Assembly: GCA_938085425.1 (NCBI GenBank)
Contig: CALKGQ010000018.1
Location: 1 to 64,000 of the forward strand
Source of the DNA: an uncultured Flavobacteriales bacterium
Lineage (GTDB): Bacteria > Bacteroidota > Bacteroidia > Flavobacteriales_D > Sanyastnellaceae
Length of the DNA stretch: 64,000 bases
Direction of reading: 5' to 3'
In this document: piece after piece, positions 43,620 to 52,159 of the stretch
Numbering within the stretch: position 1 is the first letter of the stretch
How the letters are laid out: each line of letters begins with the position of its first letter
Made by a program: the position numbers and the translations under genes
Notes under the pieces: model-generated
What the model was told of the DNA's origin: nothing
The model's database searches: none
The model's input: only the letters and a program-made list of their open reading frames with translations

Positions 43620-44069
43620 TCAGTCGTTGGTCCCCACAGGAATCCGGTCGGTCGCCATCAAGAACAAGGCGACCATGGGAAGGAAGGCCAAGATGCTGTG
43701 GTACACCACCACAATGGTCTTCGAAGACTCGGCAAACTCAAGGCTCACAGGCATCGACTGCACCAAGAGCACACCAAAAACGTTGACCAAGGACAGCGTC
43801 AAGAAGGTCTTGATGCCAAATGACTTGAAGACCTTGCTTCCGTCGTAGTTCAACTTGTTGGGAAAGGCCATGATGGCCTGCACCAACCACAAGAACGCGT
43901 AGGCCAAGTGGGCCATGTCGCCATTCGATTGGTAGGTGGTCCATTCGTTGGGCACCACAATCAAGGCGTACAAAAAGTAGCCCAGCAAAAAGAAAAAACG
44001 CTTCCTGCGGATGACGCCAAACAGCGCAACGGCCACAGGAATGCCAGCAACAATGATCAAAGGATCCAT
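43620..44069 (-). CDS. Small four-helix membrane protein, unknown
   Basis: 149 aa. Hydrophobic segments: PLIIVAGIPVAVALFGVI, FFFLLGYFLYALIVV, LAYAFLWLVQAIMAF and a final VVVYHSILAFLPMVALFLM, with a fifth partial one at TFLTLSLVNVFGVLLV. Charged residues cluster between helices 2 and 3 (NEWTTYQSNGD) and before helix 4. No recognised motif. It is a single-gene unit between gapN (convergent) and the S8 protease operon (divergent, 90 bp). No convincing -7 box is seen. Function unknown. Confidence 0.68.
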   Translation of the reverse strand: MDPLIIVAGIPVAVALFGVIRRKRFFFLLGYFLYALIVVPNEWTTYQSNGDMAHLAYAFLWLVQAIMAFPNKLNYDGSKVFKSFGIKTFLTLSLVNVFGVLLVQSMPVSLEFAESSKTIVVVYHSILAFLPMVALFLMATDRIPVGTND

Positions 44070-44147
44070 GGGTAAAAATTTTGAGGTTCGTAAAGCGGTG
44101 CCAACCTACTCAAGAAATCCAACTCGAGCAAATGACGCGTTGCCGCT

Positions 44148-44155
44148 TACTTTCG
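44148..44155 (+). promoter_or_regulatory. Putative -7 box TACTTTCG, leaderless spacing
   Basis: It matches TAnnTT(T/C)G and lies 4 nt (CTTT) before the protease ATG at 44160. Confidence 0.5.
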
Positions 44156-44159
44156 CTTT

Positions 44160-46373
44160 ATGCTACGTTCTTTGCTCCTTCTTTTAGCTCTTTCGAGCAC
44201 CTGCTCTATGTGGGGCCAAACCATGGCCATGCACGACCAATTGGCGTTGCAAGATTTGGACGTTTTGGTCCGTTCCCACCCCCAACCGGAGGATTTGCTC
44301 GAGGTCGCTGGAGGCCATCCTTTGGCCATGGTTCGAGGAAGGGCGACGGTGGGGTTCATCGGCGCGTTGCACCCTTCTCTCTCGGCGAGCGATTGGATGG
44401 CGTGGGCGCACGATCAACCCCACGTCTTCCCCGGCGCTTGTCGTCATGGGATTGCTTCTTTTCGCGTGGATGCTTACGCGCTCGACCTGCTGTCCGACCT
44501 GCCCATGACTTTGGTCGAATTGGCCTCCCGTGCGGTGCCCGATTTGAACAAAGCCCGCTACGGCACCCGGGTGGACAGCGTCCACGCCGGCTTGAACCTT
44601 CCACAGGCCTACCACGGGGAAGGCGTGTTGATCGGGGTGTTGGATTGGGGATTTGATTGCACCCACCCCATGTTTTACGACACCACCCTCACCCAGTCGC
44701 GCATCCGAGGCATTTGGGACCAATACCGTCAAGCAGGACCCGCGCCAAGCGCGTTTGGCTACGGCACCGTCGCTGAAACGCCATGGGAAATCCAACTGAT
44801 GGGCAGCGACACCTCCAATGTCTATGGCTACTCCACCCATGGGACCCATGTGGCAGGCATTGCTGCAGGGGGCGGAGCAGGGGTCGGATTGACCGGCATG
44901 GCCCCTGCCGCCGAATTGCTGTTTGCTTCCTTGATGGTGGACGAAGCCGCCGCACTGGATGCCTTCGCCTGGATGCAGGATGTGGCAGAGGCGGACAACA
45001 AACGTCTGGTCATCAACAACAGCTGGGGGCTTCCACAATGGGGCACCCCAGATGGCACTTCCCTTAGCAACGTGTTCATCGATCAGTTGTCGGAAGAAGG
45101 TGTGGTTTTTGTCAGCTCCAACGGCAACAATGGGGACAGCAATTTCCACATCGAACACGCTTTCGAGGCCGCAACGGACACGGCACGCAGCAGGGTGCAG
45201 TTTTATCCTTTGTCTTCCCATCCCAACGCGTGGGGACAAAACCTGACCCTTTGGGGGGAGCCAGGAGCATCTTTTGGGGCCAACTTTGCCTTGACGGTGG
45301 GGGCCAGCAACGTCGTGGGCACAAGTCCATGGTTTGACACCTCGGCGGGGCCTTTCCTGCTCGACACGCTCCAAACGGCCAACGGCGACACCATCGTTTA
45401 CGATGTGGTGGCCGAAGCCTCCCACCCCAACAATGGACGGCCGTTCCTTCAAATCCGGGTCCACAAGGGCAACTCTGGCCTGGGGGTGGTCCTCCAGTTC
45501 AATGCCGAATCCGGGACTGTACATGCCTGGAACCACACCCACCTCTCCAACGACGTGGGAAACTGGGGACAAGATTTCCAGGCGGCCCAACCCACTTGGC
45601 TTCAAGGCAACCCTTACTACGGCATCCAACAACCGGCATGCAGCAACAGTGTCATCGCCATTGGAGCGTATTCCTCCGAGTCACTGAATTCTGTGGGCAC
45701 AGAGGTGGGCGGAACGCTCGCCTATTTTTCTTCCTACGGACCTACGTTGGATGGCCGACTCAAACCCAACGTATCGGCCCCAGGAGTGAGCGTTGAATCC
45801 TCCCTCAGTTCATTCCGCGACGGCACCTACACGGTGACAAACACCGCGGAATTCGATGGGATGACCTACGACTTTGCCAAACTTTCTGGAACGAGCATGA
45901 GCAGTCCGGCCACCGCTGGTGTGGTGGCCTTGATGCTCGAGGCCAACCCAACGTTGACCGCAGGGGATGTGCGGGATTTGTTGGAGCAAACTGCGCGTGA
46001 AGACAACGACACGGGGGCGTTGCCCTCGGAAGGCGATTGGGTCTGGGGGCATGGCAAGGTCACGGCCTCCCAAGCGGTGTTGGCCGCGGCAAACATGGCT
46101 TCGCTTGTTCAAGAGTTTGGGTCATCTGGAGGGCAAACAAGTTTGCGGTGCGCACCCAATCCCGTGGAGCAGTTCTTTTGGGTGACTGGCGAAAGACCCC
46201 AGCACGTGAAATGGATGCTTTTGGATTTGCACGGGCATACATGTCGAAAGGGGAATGGCTCGACTCCTTTTGTGGTTGACATGGACGCGCTCACCTCAGG
46301 GGTCTATTTCTTTCGCGCGCTTGGAGAGGATGGGAAATTGGAAGTCACACGGATCGTGAAGCTTGGCCAATAG
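44160..46373 (+). CDS. Secreted S8 (subtilisin-like) serine protease with T9SS sorting domain
   Basis: 737 aa. Signal peptide MLRSLLLLLALSSTCSMWGQ; a short pro-region to about 150; then the S8 catalytic set: Asp 162 in VLDWGFDCTHP, His 227 in HGTHVAG, the oxyanion Asn in NNSWG (near 285) and Ser 581 in GTSMSSPATAG. An insert of about 150 residues lies between Asn and Ser regions (ASFGANFALTVGASN onwards), as in other flavobacterial subtilases. The C-terminus is a T9SS type A domain (CAPNPVEQFFWVTGE to VTRIVKLGQ). It should be an extracellular protease. It leads an operon with a polytopic membrane protein, a glycosyltransferase and another T9SS protein. Confidence 0.92.
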   Translation: MLRSLLLLLALSSTCSMWGQTMAMHDQLALQDLDVLVRSHPQPEDLLEVAGGHPLAMVRGRATVGFIGALHPSLSASDWMAWAHDQPHVFPGACRHGIASFRVDAYALDLLSDLPMTLVELASRAVPDLNKARYGTRVDSVHAGLNLPQAYHGEGVLIGVLDWGFDCTHPMFYDTTLTQSRIRGIWDQYRQAGPAPSAFGYGTVAETPWEIQLMGSDTSNVYGYSTHGTHVAGIAAGGGAGVGLTGMAPAAELLFASLMVDEAAALDAFAWMQDVAEADNKRLVINNSWGLPQWGTPDGTSLSNVFIDQLSEEGVVFVSSNGNNGDSNFHIEHAFEAATDTARSRVQFYPLSSHPNAWGQNLTLWGEPGASFGANFALTVGASNVVGTSPWFDTSAGPFLLDTLQTANGDTIVYDVVAEASHPNNGRPFLQIRVHKGNSGLGVVLQFNAESGTVHAWNHTHLSNDVGNWGQDFQAAQPTWLQGNPYYGIQQPACSNSVIAIGAYSSESLNSVGTEVGGTLAYFSSYGPTLDGRLKPNVSAPGVSVESSLSSFRDGTYTVTNTAEFDGMTYDFAKLSGTSMSSPATAGVVALMLEANPTLTAGDVRDLLEQTAREDNDTGALPSEGDWVWGHGKVTASQAVLAAANMASLVQEFGSSGGQTSLRCAPNPVEQFFWVTGERPQHVKWMLLDLHGHTCRKGNGSTPFVVDMDALTSGVYFFRALGEDGKLEVTRIVKLGQ

Positions 46374-46377
46374 AGAT

Positions 46378-48615
46378 ATGATGTCCGCATCCAAAGTCCA
46401 ATCTTCTTTCATGCGCCTGCAGCGTCAACTTGAAAAACCGGGATCTTGGCTGCCTGTTCTTCTCGCCTCGCTGTGGCTGGTGTTCTTTTGGGGAGAGTGG
46501 TTGTTCCATGCTGGGTCATCCATGCTGACACAAGGTGGAGTTGATGGCATCAAAAATTACTACGCCTTGTCATGGTATCTCGAGCACAACGAGTCTTGGA
46601 CTCAATTCGAAGGGATGAACCATCCAAATGGTGATTTGGTCGTCTTCACGGACGGACACCCCCTTCTTGCATGGCTTCTCAGATGTGTCGGCATTGGCGG
46701 ATGCGCGGCCGTGGGCGTACTCAATCTGCTGATCTTGCTGTCCATTCTCCCCGCAACTTGGTTCACCTCACGGATTCTTCAAGCGGAAAACATTTCGCCC
46801 GTACCTGCAGCATTTTTGGCGCTTTTGGTGGTGGTGGTCTTGCCACAATGGGAGCGTTTGGGTGGGCATTTCTCATTGTCACATATGTGGGTCATCCCCT
46901 TGCTGGTTTGGCTCTTGTACAAGACCCTTCAAAGCGCGCCAAGTGCCCGAAGAAATGCCTTGTTTGCACTTGCAAGTCTGGCGCTCTATTTCACTCATCC
47001 CTATTTGGGCCTCATGGCATCCGGGCTGGCTTTGGGGGTCGGCTTCTGGGCGGTTCTTTTGACAACGACCCAAAAGAACAAGTGGTTGGGTTTCGCTTTC
47101 GGCGCTGGCATCCTCCCCATTTTGATTTTTCAAGGTTGGATTTGGGTGTTTGACACACACCTGGACCGACCCACCGACCCCTCTGGATTTTGGCAGAACC
47201 ACAGCCACATTGCCGCATTGCTGACCCCTCAACATGGACCATTGGCCCGTTTGCTTCAAGGAGTGTTCAACGGGGGAAACATTCGCTGGGAAGTTCGAGC
47301 TTACATTGGTTTTGCGGCACTCGCATTGGGTGTCGTCCGAGCTGCCCTATTCATTCGAGAACGAAAGGTCTCAGCTGACCCAACCAACGCTGCGATGAAC
47401 GTTCTATTGGGTTCGACGAGCTTGTTGGCTTTGTTTTCTCTGGGCTGGATTTTCCAAGCCTTTCCTGCGCTCGTAGACTGGTTCTCTCCCGTCAAGAACT
47501 TTCGGGTCTTGGGGCGGTTCGCATGGCCATGGGTTTATTTCGTCAATTTGGCACTTTTGGGGTGGGCTTGGAAGCAATCATTCGCTTCCAAACTGTCTAG
47601 GAAGGTGCTCTTGGCGGTCTTGCTTTTGGGCTTTTGGGAAGCCGGCGAGTGGCATTGGGCACTGGGTCGCGAAAGCATCAAAACCGCCAACAAGTTTTCA
47701 GAACCGCTAGGCGAAGCAATGCAAGACGTTATTGAATTCGCTGCACAGCATGGCTGCACTTCCATCCTCCCGCTTCCTTATTTCCACAAAGGTTCAGAGT
47801 TTTGGGACACCCCTGCAGACGAGCTTTTGGTGGAACAAACCATGATGGCATCCTTTCATTCAGGCTTGCCCATGCTTTCCTCCATCATGAGTCGCACTTC
47901 CATCGAAGAGACGCGCACCCACCTGTCATGGCGCTCTCCCTTTCCATATGAGAAAAATGGCCTTCATGCGTTGGAAGTTGAAGGCAATCTGCTCGTGGCG
48001 ATGCGCAAAGACTTGTTGTCCCCCCAGGAGGGTTGGTTGCACGACCAGTGCAAGGAAAGAATGGATGCCAATGGATGCACTTGGGGGGTGTTGTCTCCTC
48101 ATTTCCTTCGGAATCAACCTCTTCTAGAAACTGGCATACCCATGGTTTCGGCAACCTCCAGCTCGGTCAAGAAAAAATGGTACAATGGGCCTCCTTCAGG
48201 GGCAATCGAAGAGTATACGACGCTCTGGTCCTTCGCTCCTGGAGAACTGAACATTGGGGAAGAAGTGGAATGCTCCTTCTGGTTTGAACAACAAGAGCGC
48301 AAAAGACCAACTGAAGCATTTTTTGTAGTCGTCAAGGGTGCCAATGGTGATTCTTGGGAGGCATTCAACACGATCAATCGAAGTTGTCATTTTTCCGGAG
48401 ACAGCATTCGCTTTTCGGCCCGTTTCACCCCTTTGAATCTTGAAGCAGAACATCGCTTTGTCGTGAAGCGTCCCAAAAACGGCTTGAACAATGTTGCGTT
48501 GCACCATGCTATGCTGCGCCCCACATCCGTCAACGTTGTCGATTCCCTGAAGGATGGGTTCTACAGAGTCAACAACCATATCCCGTCATCGACAGTGTTA
48601 CCTTCGTCCCCATGA
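46378..48615 (+). CDS. Large polytopic membrane protein, GT-C-like, possible glycosyltransferase or polymerase
   Basis: 745 aa from ATG 46378, five nt after the protease stop; an earlier in-frame TTG would overlap the protease. About ten hydrophobic segments cover residues 25-450 (WLPVLLASLWLVFFWG, AFLALLVVVVLPQWE, WVIPLLVWLLYKTL, ALFALASLALYF), with a large soluble C-terminal part that has beta strands. The acidic loop after helix 1 (GGVDGIKNYYALSWYLEHN) resembles the first periplasmic loop of GT-C enzymes, and the size fits. I see no decisive motif, so GT-C is a suggestion. It overlaps the GT2 gene start by 4 bp, which supports a glycan role. Confidence 0.65.
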   Translation: MMSASKVQSSFMRLQRQLEKPGSWLPVLLASLWLVFFWGEWLFHAGSSMLTQGGVDGIKNYYALSWYLEHNESWTQFEGMNHPNGDLVVFTDGHPLLAWLLRCVGIGGCAAVGVLNLLILLSILPATWFTSRILQAENISPVPAAFLALLVVVVLPQWERLGGHFSLSHMWVIPLLVWLLYKTLQSAPSARRNALFALASLALYFTHPYLGLMASGLALGVGFWAVLLTTTQKNKWLGFAFGAGILPILIFQGWIWVFDTHLDRPTDPSGFWQNHSHIAALLTPQHGPLARLLQGVFNGGNIRWEVRAYIGFAALALGVVRAALFIRERKVSADPTNAAMNVLLGSTSLLALFSLGWIFQAFPALVDWFSPVKNFRVLGRFAWPWVYFVNLALLGWAWKQSFASKLSRKVLLAVLLLGFWEAGEWHWALGRESIKTANKFSEPLGEAMQDVIEFAAQHGCTSILPLPYFHKGSEFWDTPADELLVEQTMMASFHSGLPMLSSIMSRTSIEETRTHLSWRSPFPYEKNGLHALEVEGNLLVAMRKDLLSPQEGWLHDQCKERMDANGCTWGVLSPHFLRNQPLLETGIPMVSATSSSVKKKWYNGPPSGAIEEYTTLWSFAPGELNIGEEVECSFWFEQQERKRPTEAFFVVVKGANGDSWEAFNTINRSCHFSGDSIRFSARFTPLNLEAEHRFVVKRPKNGLNNVALHHAMLRPTSVNVVDSLKDGFYRVNNHIPSSTVLPSSP

Positions 48616-49571
48616 AAGTGAGTCTCGTCGTCTCTGTCTTCAATGAACAAGAGGTACTCCCCTTGTTTTGGAAGGAAATTCAAAAGGTGGGCACCAATTG
48701 GGACATCGAGGCGCTAGAGGTGGTTTGGGTCAACGACGGCTCCAACGATGGGAGTCTGTCCTTTGTACAATCCATCCTCAAGGAGTCTCATGCAACGGAC
48801 AAGTGGTCCCATCAGTCCATCGAATTCAGTAGAAATTTTGGACATGAGGCAGCAATGATCGCGGGCATAGATTACGCCACGGGAGATGTCGTTGTTTGTC
48901 TCGATGCGGACCTTCAGCACCCGCCAGAATTGCTCCCGGCCATGTTGCAGAAACATCTAGACGGATATGACATCGTCACGATGTCGCGCAAATCCAGAAC
49001 GGACAAAAGGTTGATGCAGAAGGCAAGTGCATTGTTCTACCGCTTTCTGAACGCTCTTTCTGATTTCCATTTTGAACAAAACGCATCTGATTTCTTCCTG
49101 ATTTCTGCAAGAGTTGCCGATATCCTTCGAAAGAATTTCCGAGAGCGCAACCGATTTCTCCGAGGGTATGTGCAAGCTCTTGGGTTCGACAAGACATCCC
49201 TTTCTTACGATGCGGGGACTCGAGGTGCGGGACAAAGCAAATACCATTTGTCCAGCTTGTTCAGCCTTGCCGTCGTGGCAATCTTCTCATTCTCGCGGAA
49301 ACCTCTCTACGCGGCCATGACCATGTCGGCATTTTTTTTCCTTTTCACACTGGGACTCGGTGGGTACAGTTTTTGGGTGTACTTGTTTGGAGACACACCC
49401 CCTCCAGGCTACACCTCAATCATCTTGTTTTTAAGTGTCAGCTTTACCATGCTCTTTTTTGTCCTGGCAGTCCTCTCGATGTACATCGGCAAAGGGGTGG
49501 AAGAGATGCAAGAACGCCCGATTTATCTCGTCAAAGAACGACTCAGTTCAAAAATCCAAAACCAAGCCTGA
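48612..49571 (+). CDS. Polyprenyl-phosphate glycosyltransferase, GT2 (GtrB/DPM1-like)
   Basis: 319 aa. A GT2 domain (about 1-225) has VSVFNEQEVLP at the start, VNDGSNDGS, the DxD in CLDADLQHPPE, and a characteristic GYVQALGFDKTSLSYDAG followed by GAGQSKY. Two C-terminal membrane helices (MSAFFFLFTLGLGGYSFWVY; SIILFLSVSFTMLFFVLAV) complete the GtrB/DPM1-like plan. These enzymes put a sugar from a nucleotide donor onto a polyprenyl phosphate, which a partner GT-C protein then uses. The upstream polytopic gene overlaps by 4 bp and is the natural candidate partner. The sugar cannot be predicted. Confidence 0.9.
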   Translation: MKVSLVVSVFNEQEVLPLFWKEIQKVGTNWDIEALEVVWVNDGSNDGSLSFVQSILKESHATDKWSHQSIEFSRNFGHEAAMIAGIDYATGDVVVCLDADLQHPPELLPAMLQKHLDGYDIVTMSRKSRTDKRLMQKASALFYRFLNALSDFHFEQNASDFFLISARVADILRKNFRERNRFLRGYVQALGFDKTSLSYDAGTRGAGQSKYHLSSLFSLAVVAIFSFSRKPLYAAMTMSAFFFLFTLGLGGYSFWVYLFGDTPPPGYTSIILFLSVSFTMLFFVLAVLSMYIGKGVEEMQERPIYLVKERLSSKIQNQA

Positions 49572-51025
49572 TGCGTCTCCTGCCATTCTTGTTGTTGGTC
49601 TTTGTCTCTGAAGGCCTTTGGGGGCAGGCTGAGTTTCGCGCTGTTGGAGGTCCCGGTGCCGAATTGGGGAAAGCTGTCGTTCCACATGCCGAAGGGGCCT
49701 TTCTTGTGGCCACGAGCAAATTGGAAGGAAGCAACGTTTTGCGGGGTTACGTCGCACATTTCGACGCCGATTTGGAAGTGGATTGGACGTTGTTGATTCC
49801 CACTTCATCCCTACAAGAACAAGTGATCGACGCATGGTCGAGTTCGGCAGGAGTGGTCTCTATTCTGACCCAAACACTTGACCCCACCAACGGCTACACC
49901 ACGGTCATTCATCAGCTGGATTCGACTGGCACTTTTGGAGATGTTGTCGAGCCACCAACGCCTCCAAATTTCTTGCCGATCAAGCATGTCAAGTGGCAGG
50001 GAGAAATGTGGTTGGTTGGACAAATGGGAAATCACCCCGGCGCAATCAACCTCTACTCAGGGGAGGAGAGGCCATGGGGCGGGGTGCCTGGGACCTATGA
50101 CAAAATAAACGATGCGATGGTGGTCAATGGAGTGCTCGTCTCAGTGGGCTCAAGGTCCCAAGGAGACTCCACGTCCACTGCAATTTGGGGCATGTATCCT
50201 CTGGGACAATTGGCCTTTGAAAGGATCGATCCTGATCCTCAGGCTGGCCAATGGAGCGAGGCGACAGCGTTGGATCTTGGCGAGGAGGTCATCCGGGTGA
50301 TTCATTCCTACGAAACCCAAAATGACGACGATTCCTCATTGTTGCATAGCCTTATTTCGCTCCATCCCACCACAGGTGCCGTCACTGGCATCCTAGAAGG
50401 ACCAGTGAGTGGACAGCGCCCCGGGAGAGACATCCTCTGGACACCCAGCGGTTGGGTCAAACTTTCACAAACAGATGGTTTCACGAGTTTGGACCAAAGC
50501 GTCTTGGTCACCCATTACAGCGAAAATGGGACGTACCTGAGGCAAGGAGCATGGGGTACGCCCTTTGAAGAAGACCCCTCCCAAGTGGTCTTGCATTCAG
50601 ATGGCTCCATTTGGATTGCGGGCAGCACTCGAGGCGTCATAGATCCTTCCTGGAATGCATTCATTTTGCGGCTTGACAGTGTCGGCGCATTTGATGTTTG
50701 GGCAGAATCTTCCTGGGGGGTTGGCATCTACAACGACCCTCTTTTTGACGATGCATTGGGTCTTGACGAGCTCCCTGGCCCCAATCGACACCATTGGAAT
50801 TGCACGCCCAACCCAACTTCCGGCAAGACCCAGATCTCGAGCGATTTGCCCTTGGCAGAAGTGGCATTTCAACCCTTTGCTTGGAAGCTGTTGGACTGCA
50901 CTGGGAGAGAAGTGAGGCAGGGGCGAGGGACCGAGGTCGACTGCAATGGGTTGGATCCTGGGGTTCACCACCTCATCGGTGAAGTCAGGCAGTCCCCATT
51001 CCAAATAACTTTGGTTGTGGAATAA
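49571..51025 (+). CDS. T9SS-secreted beta-propeller-like protein
   Basis: 484 aa from ATG 49571, which shares its A with the previous TGA (TGATG). Signal peptide MRLLPFLLLVFVSEGLWGQ. The middle is a series of repeating beta segments (AFLVATSKLEGSNVLRGYVA, VTHYSENGTYLRQGAWG, SDGSIWIAGSTRG and NAFILRLDSVGAFD) like the SBBP/delta-60 repeats of propellers. The final 80 residues are a T9SS type A domain (NCTPNPTSGKTQISSDL to SPFQITLVVE). Presumably a surface or released protein; no catalytic site is visible. It is the last gene of the protease/glycosyltransferase operon and is followed by a terminator-like hairpin. Confidence 0.8.
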   Translation: MRLLPFLLLVFVSEGLWGQAEFRAVGGPGAELGKAVVPHAEGAFLVATSKLEGSNVLRGYVAHFDADLEVDWTLLIPTSSLQEQVIDAWSSSAGVVSILTQTLDPTNGYTTVIHQLDSTGTFGDVVEPPTPPNFLPIKHVKWQGEMWLVGQMGNHPGAINLYSGEERPWGGVPGTYDKINDAMVVNGVLVSVGSRSQGDSTSTAIWGMYPLGQLAFERIDPDPQAGQWSEATALDLGEEVIRVIHSYETQNDDDSSLLHSLISLHPTTGAVTGILEGPVSGQRPGRDILWTPSGWVKLSQTDGFTSLDQSVLVTHYSENGTYLRQGAWGTPFEEDPSQVVLHSDGSIWIAGSTRGVIDPSWNAFILRLDSVGAFDVWAESSWGVGIYNDPLFDDALGLDELPGPNRHHWNCTPNPTSGKTQISSDLPLAEVAFQPFAWKLLDCTGREVRQGRGTEVDCNGLDPGVHHLIGEVRQSPFQITLVVE

Positions 51026-51026
51026 G

Positions 51027-51073
51027 CCAGGTGGGATTTGGATGGATGACCCTCCAAACTCTCTGGTTTTTTT
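51027..51073 (+). terminator. Probable rho-independent terminator
   Basis: A nested CCAG..TTTGGA..TCCAAA..CTGG hairpin is followed by a seven-T run. It closes the four-gene protease operon. The stem is interrupted, so confidence is moderate. Confidence 0.55.
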
Positions 51074-51447
51074 CAATTCAAATGATCGTCGATGGTCACG
51101 GCACGTACCACACTCGCCGTGTCCAACATCACCACTTCTATCTGCACCAAAGACGTGCCTTCCACCTCGCCGGAAAGGACATACCACTGTGGCGTTTCGC
51201 GTGGGCCACTGGCCCCAAAGTCCACCCCAGCAGCGCCTACATAAGTGAGAATCTCGGAAACCGTAAGGTCCGGATGGGACCTTTGCATGTCTGCGGACAA
51301 CTGAAGCCCTGCTTCGACCATGCTGGTCCTGATTTGGGCGGACGGCAACCATGAACTGCAACCCCGGCCACCAAAAAAGTACAGGGACAAAGCAGTGCCG
51401 AGGAAAATACCGATGCCAAACCGGCCGAGACGTTGCCAAAAATTCAT
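51073..51447 (-). CDS. Small membrane-anchored protein, DUF4258-like
   Basis: 124 aa. A single N-terminal membrane helix (IGIFLGTALSLYFFGGRGC) is followed by a soluble domain (LPSAQIRTSMVEAGLQLSAD, YVLSGEVEGTSLVQIEVVML). The start QRLGRFGIGIFLG and the Cys after the helix resemble a family of short Bacteroidota proteins that carry a DUF4258-type domain, but this member is divergent and I am not sure. It is divergent from the ABC transporter set, with its -7 box 26 bp from theirs. Function unknown. Confidence 0.68.
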   Translation of the reverse strand: MNFWQRLGRFGIGIFLGTALSLYFFGGRGCSSWLPSAQIRTSMVEAGLQLSADMQRSHPDLTVSEILTYVGAAGVDFGASGPRETPQWYVLSGEVEGTSLVQIEVVMLDTASVVRAVTIDDHLN

Positions 51448-51466
51448 GAATGTCGTGCTTGTGGTG

Positions 51467-51474
51467 CGAAGCTA
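51467..51474 (-). promoter_or_regulatory. Putative -7 box TAGCTTCG
   Basis: It matches TAnnTT(T/C)G and lies 19 nt before the ATG at 51447, giving a short leader. It is back to back with the box at 51500. Confidence 0.45.
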
Positions 51475-51499
51475 CGTTCAATGGCACATCCCCCCTGCT

Positions 51500-51507
51500 T
51501 ACCTTCG
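51500..51507 (+). promoter_or_regulatory. Putative -7 box TACCTTCG, leaderless spacing
   Basis: It matches TAnnTT(T/C)G and lies 4 nt (GAAC) before the ATG of the ABC ATPase at 51512. Confidence 0.5.
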
Positions 51508-51511
51508 GAAC

Positions 51512-52159
51512 ATGGTCAACATCCAAGGGGTCAAGTTTCAATATGGAACGAATGGGGCAGCCATGGCGTTCCCCGACTTCCAATGCGAACCTGGGGGTCG
51601 GATGCTTCTTTTGGGCAGCAGTGGTACAGGCAAGACCACCCTGCTTCATCTGCTTTGCGGCATGCTGCGTCCGACGTCGGGCGAGGTGCATGTGGCAGGG
51701 AAACATGTGGCGTCTGCCTCCGACCGTGACTTGGACGTTTGGCGTGGCCAATCCTTGGGCATTGTCTTTCAACAGGCCCACTTCGTGCACAGCCTGACCG
51801 TCGAGGAAAATTTGGCCTTGCCCCACCAGCTGACGCACGGCCACGTGCCCACAGATTTGCCTGGTCGCATGGATTCCATGTTGGAACGGCTGGACATTGC
51901 GCACCGAAGCCACGCCTTCCCACACGAACTCAGTGTTGGGGAGCAGCAACGGGCCTCCATCGCGCGCGCCCTCCTGCATCGACCCCAAGTGGTCTTCGCC
52001 GATGAACCCACCTCGGCTTTGGACGATGCGAACGCCCATGCCGTCATGGACCTCCTCGACCGCGAAGCGGCCGACGCCGCCTTGGTGGTGGTCACCCACG
52101 ACCAACGCATACGGGACAGGTACCCCAATTGTGTCACCCTTCACCGACCTGCGCCATGA
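51512..52159 (+). CDS. ABC transporter ATP-binding protein (LolD/MacB type)
   Basis: 215 aa from ATG 51512; the open frame extends upstream through the intergenic region but not credibly. Walker A is GSSGTGKTT (35-43), the Q-loop region is VFQQAHFVHSLTVEENL, the signature is LSVGEQQR, Walker B is VVFADEPTSALDD, and the H-loop is VVVTHD. In the signature, Val replaces the second position Gly of the usual LSGGE/Q. Length and EQQR order are typical of type VII (MacB/LolD) ATPases. It overlaps the permease gene by 4 bp. Together with the DUF3299 gene this resembles the Zrg-type zinc transporter set of Vibrio. Confidence 0.88.
   Translation: MVNIQGVKFQYGTNGAAMAFPDFQCEPGGRMLLLGSSGTGKTTLLHLLCGMLRPTSGEVHVAGKHVASASDRDLDVWRGQSLGIVFQQAHFVHSLTVEENLALPHQLTHGHVPTDLPGRMDSMLERLDIAHRSHAFPHELSVGEQQRASIARALLHRPQVVFADEPTSALDDANAHAVMDLLDREAADAALVVVTHDQRIRDRYPNCVTLHRPAP

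Noticed and set aside
44184-45632. 482-codon minus-strand frame opposite the S8 protease
   Set aside because: Protease catalytic residues are all present in the plus frame; this is a shadow.
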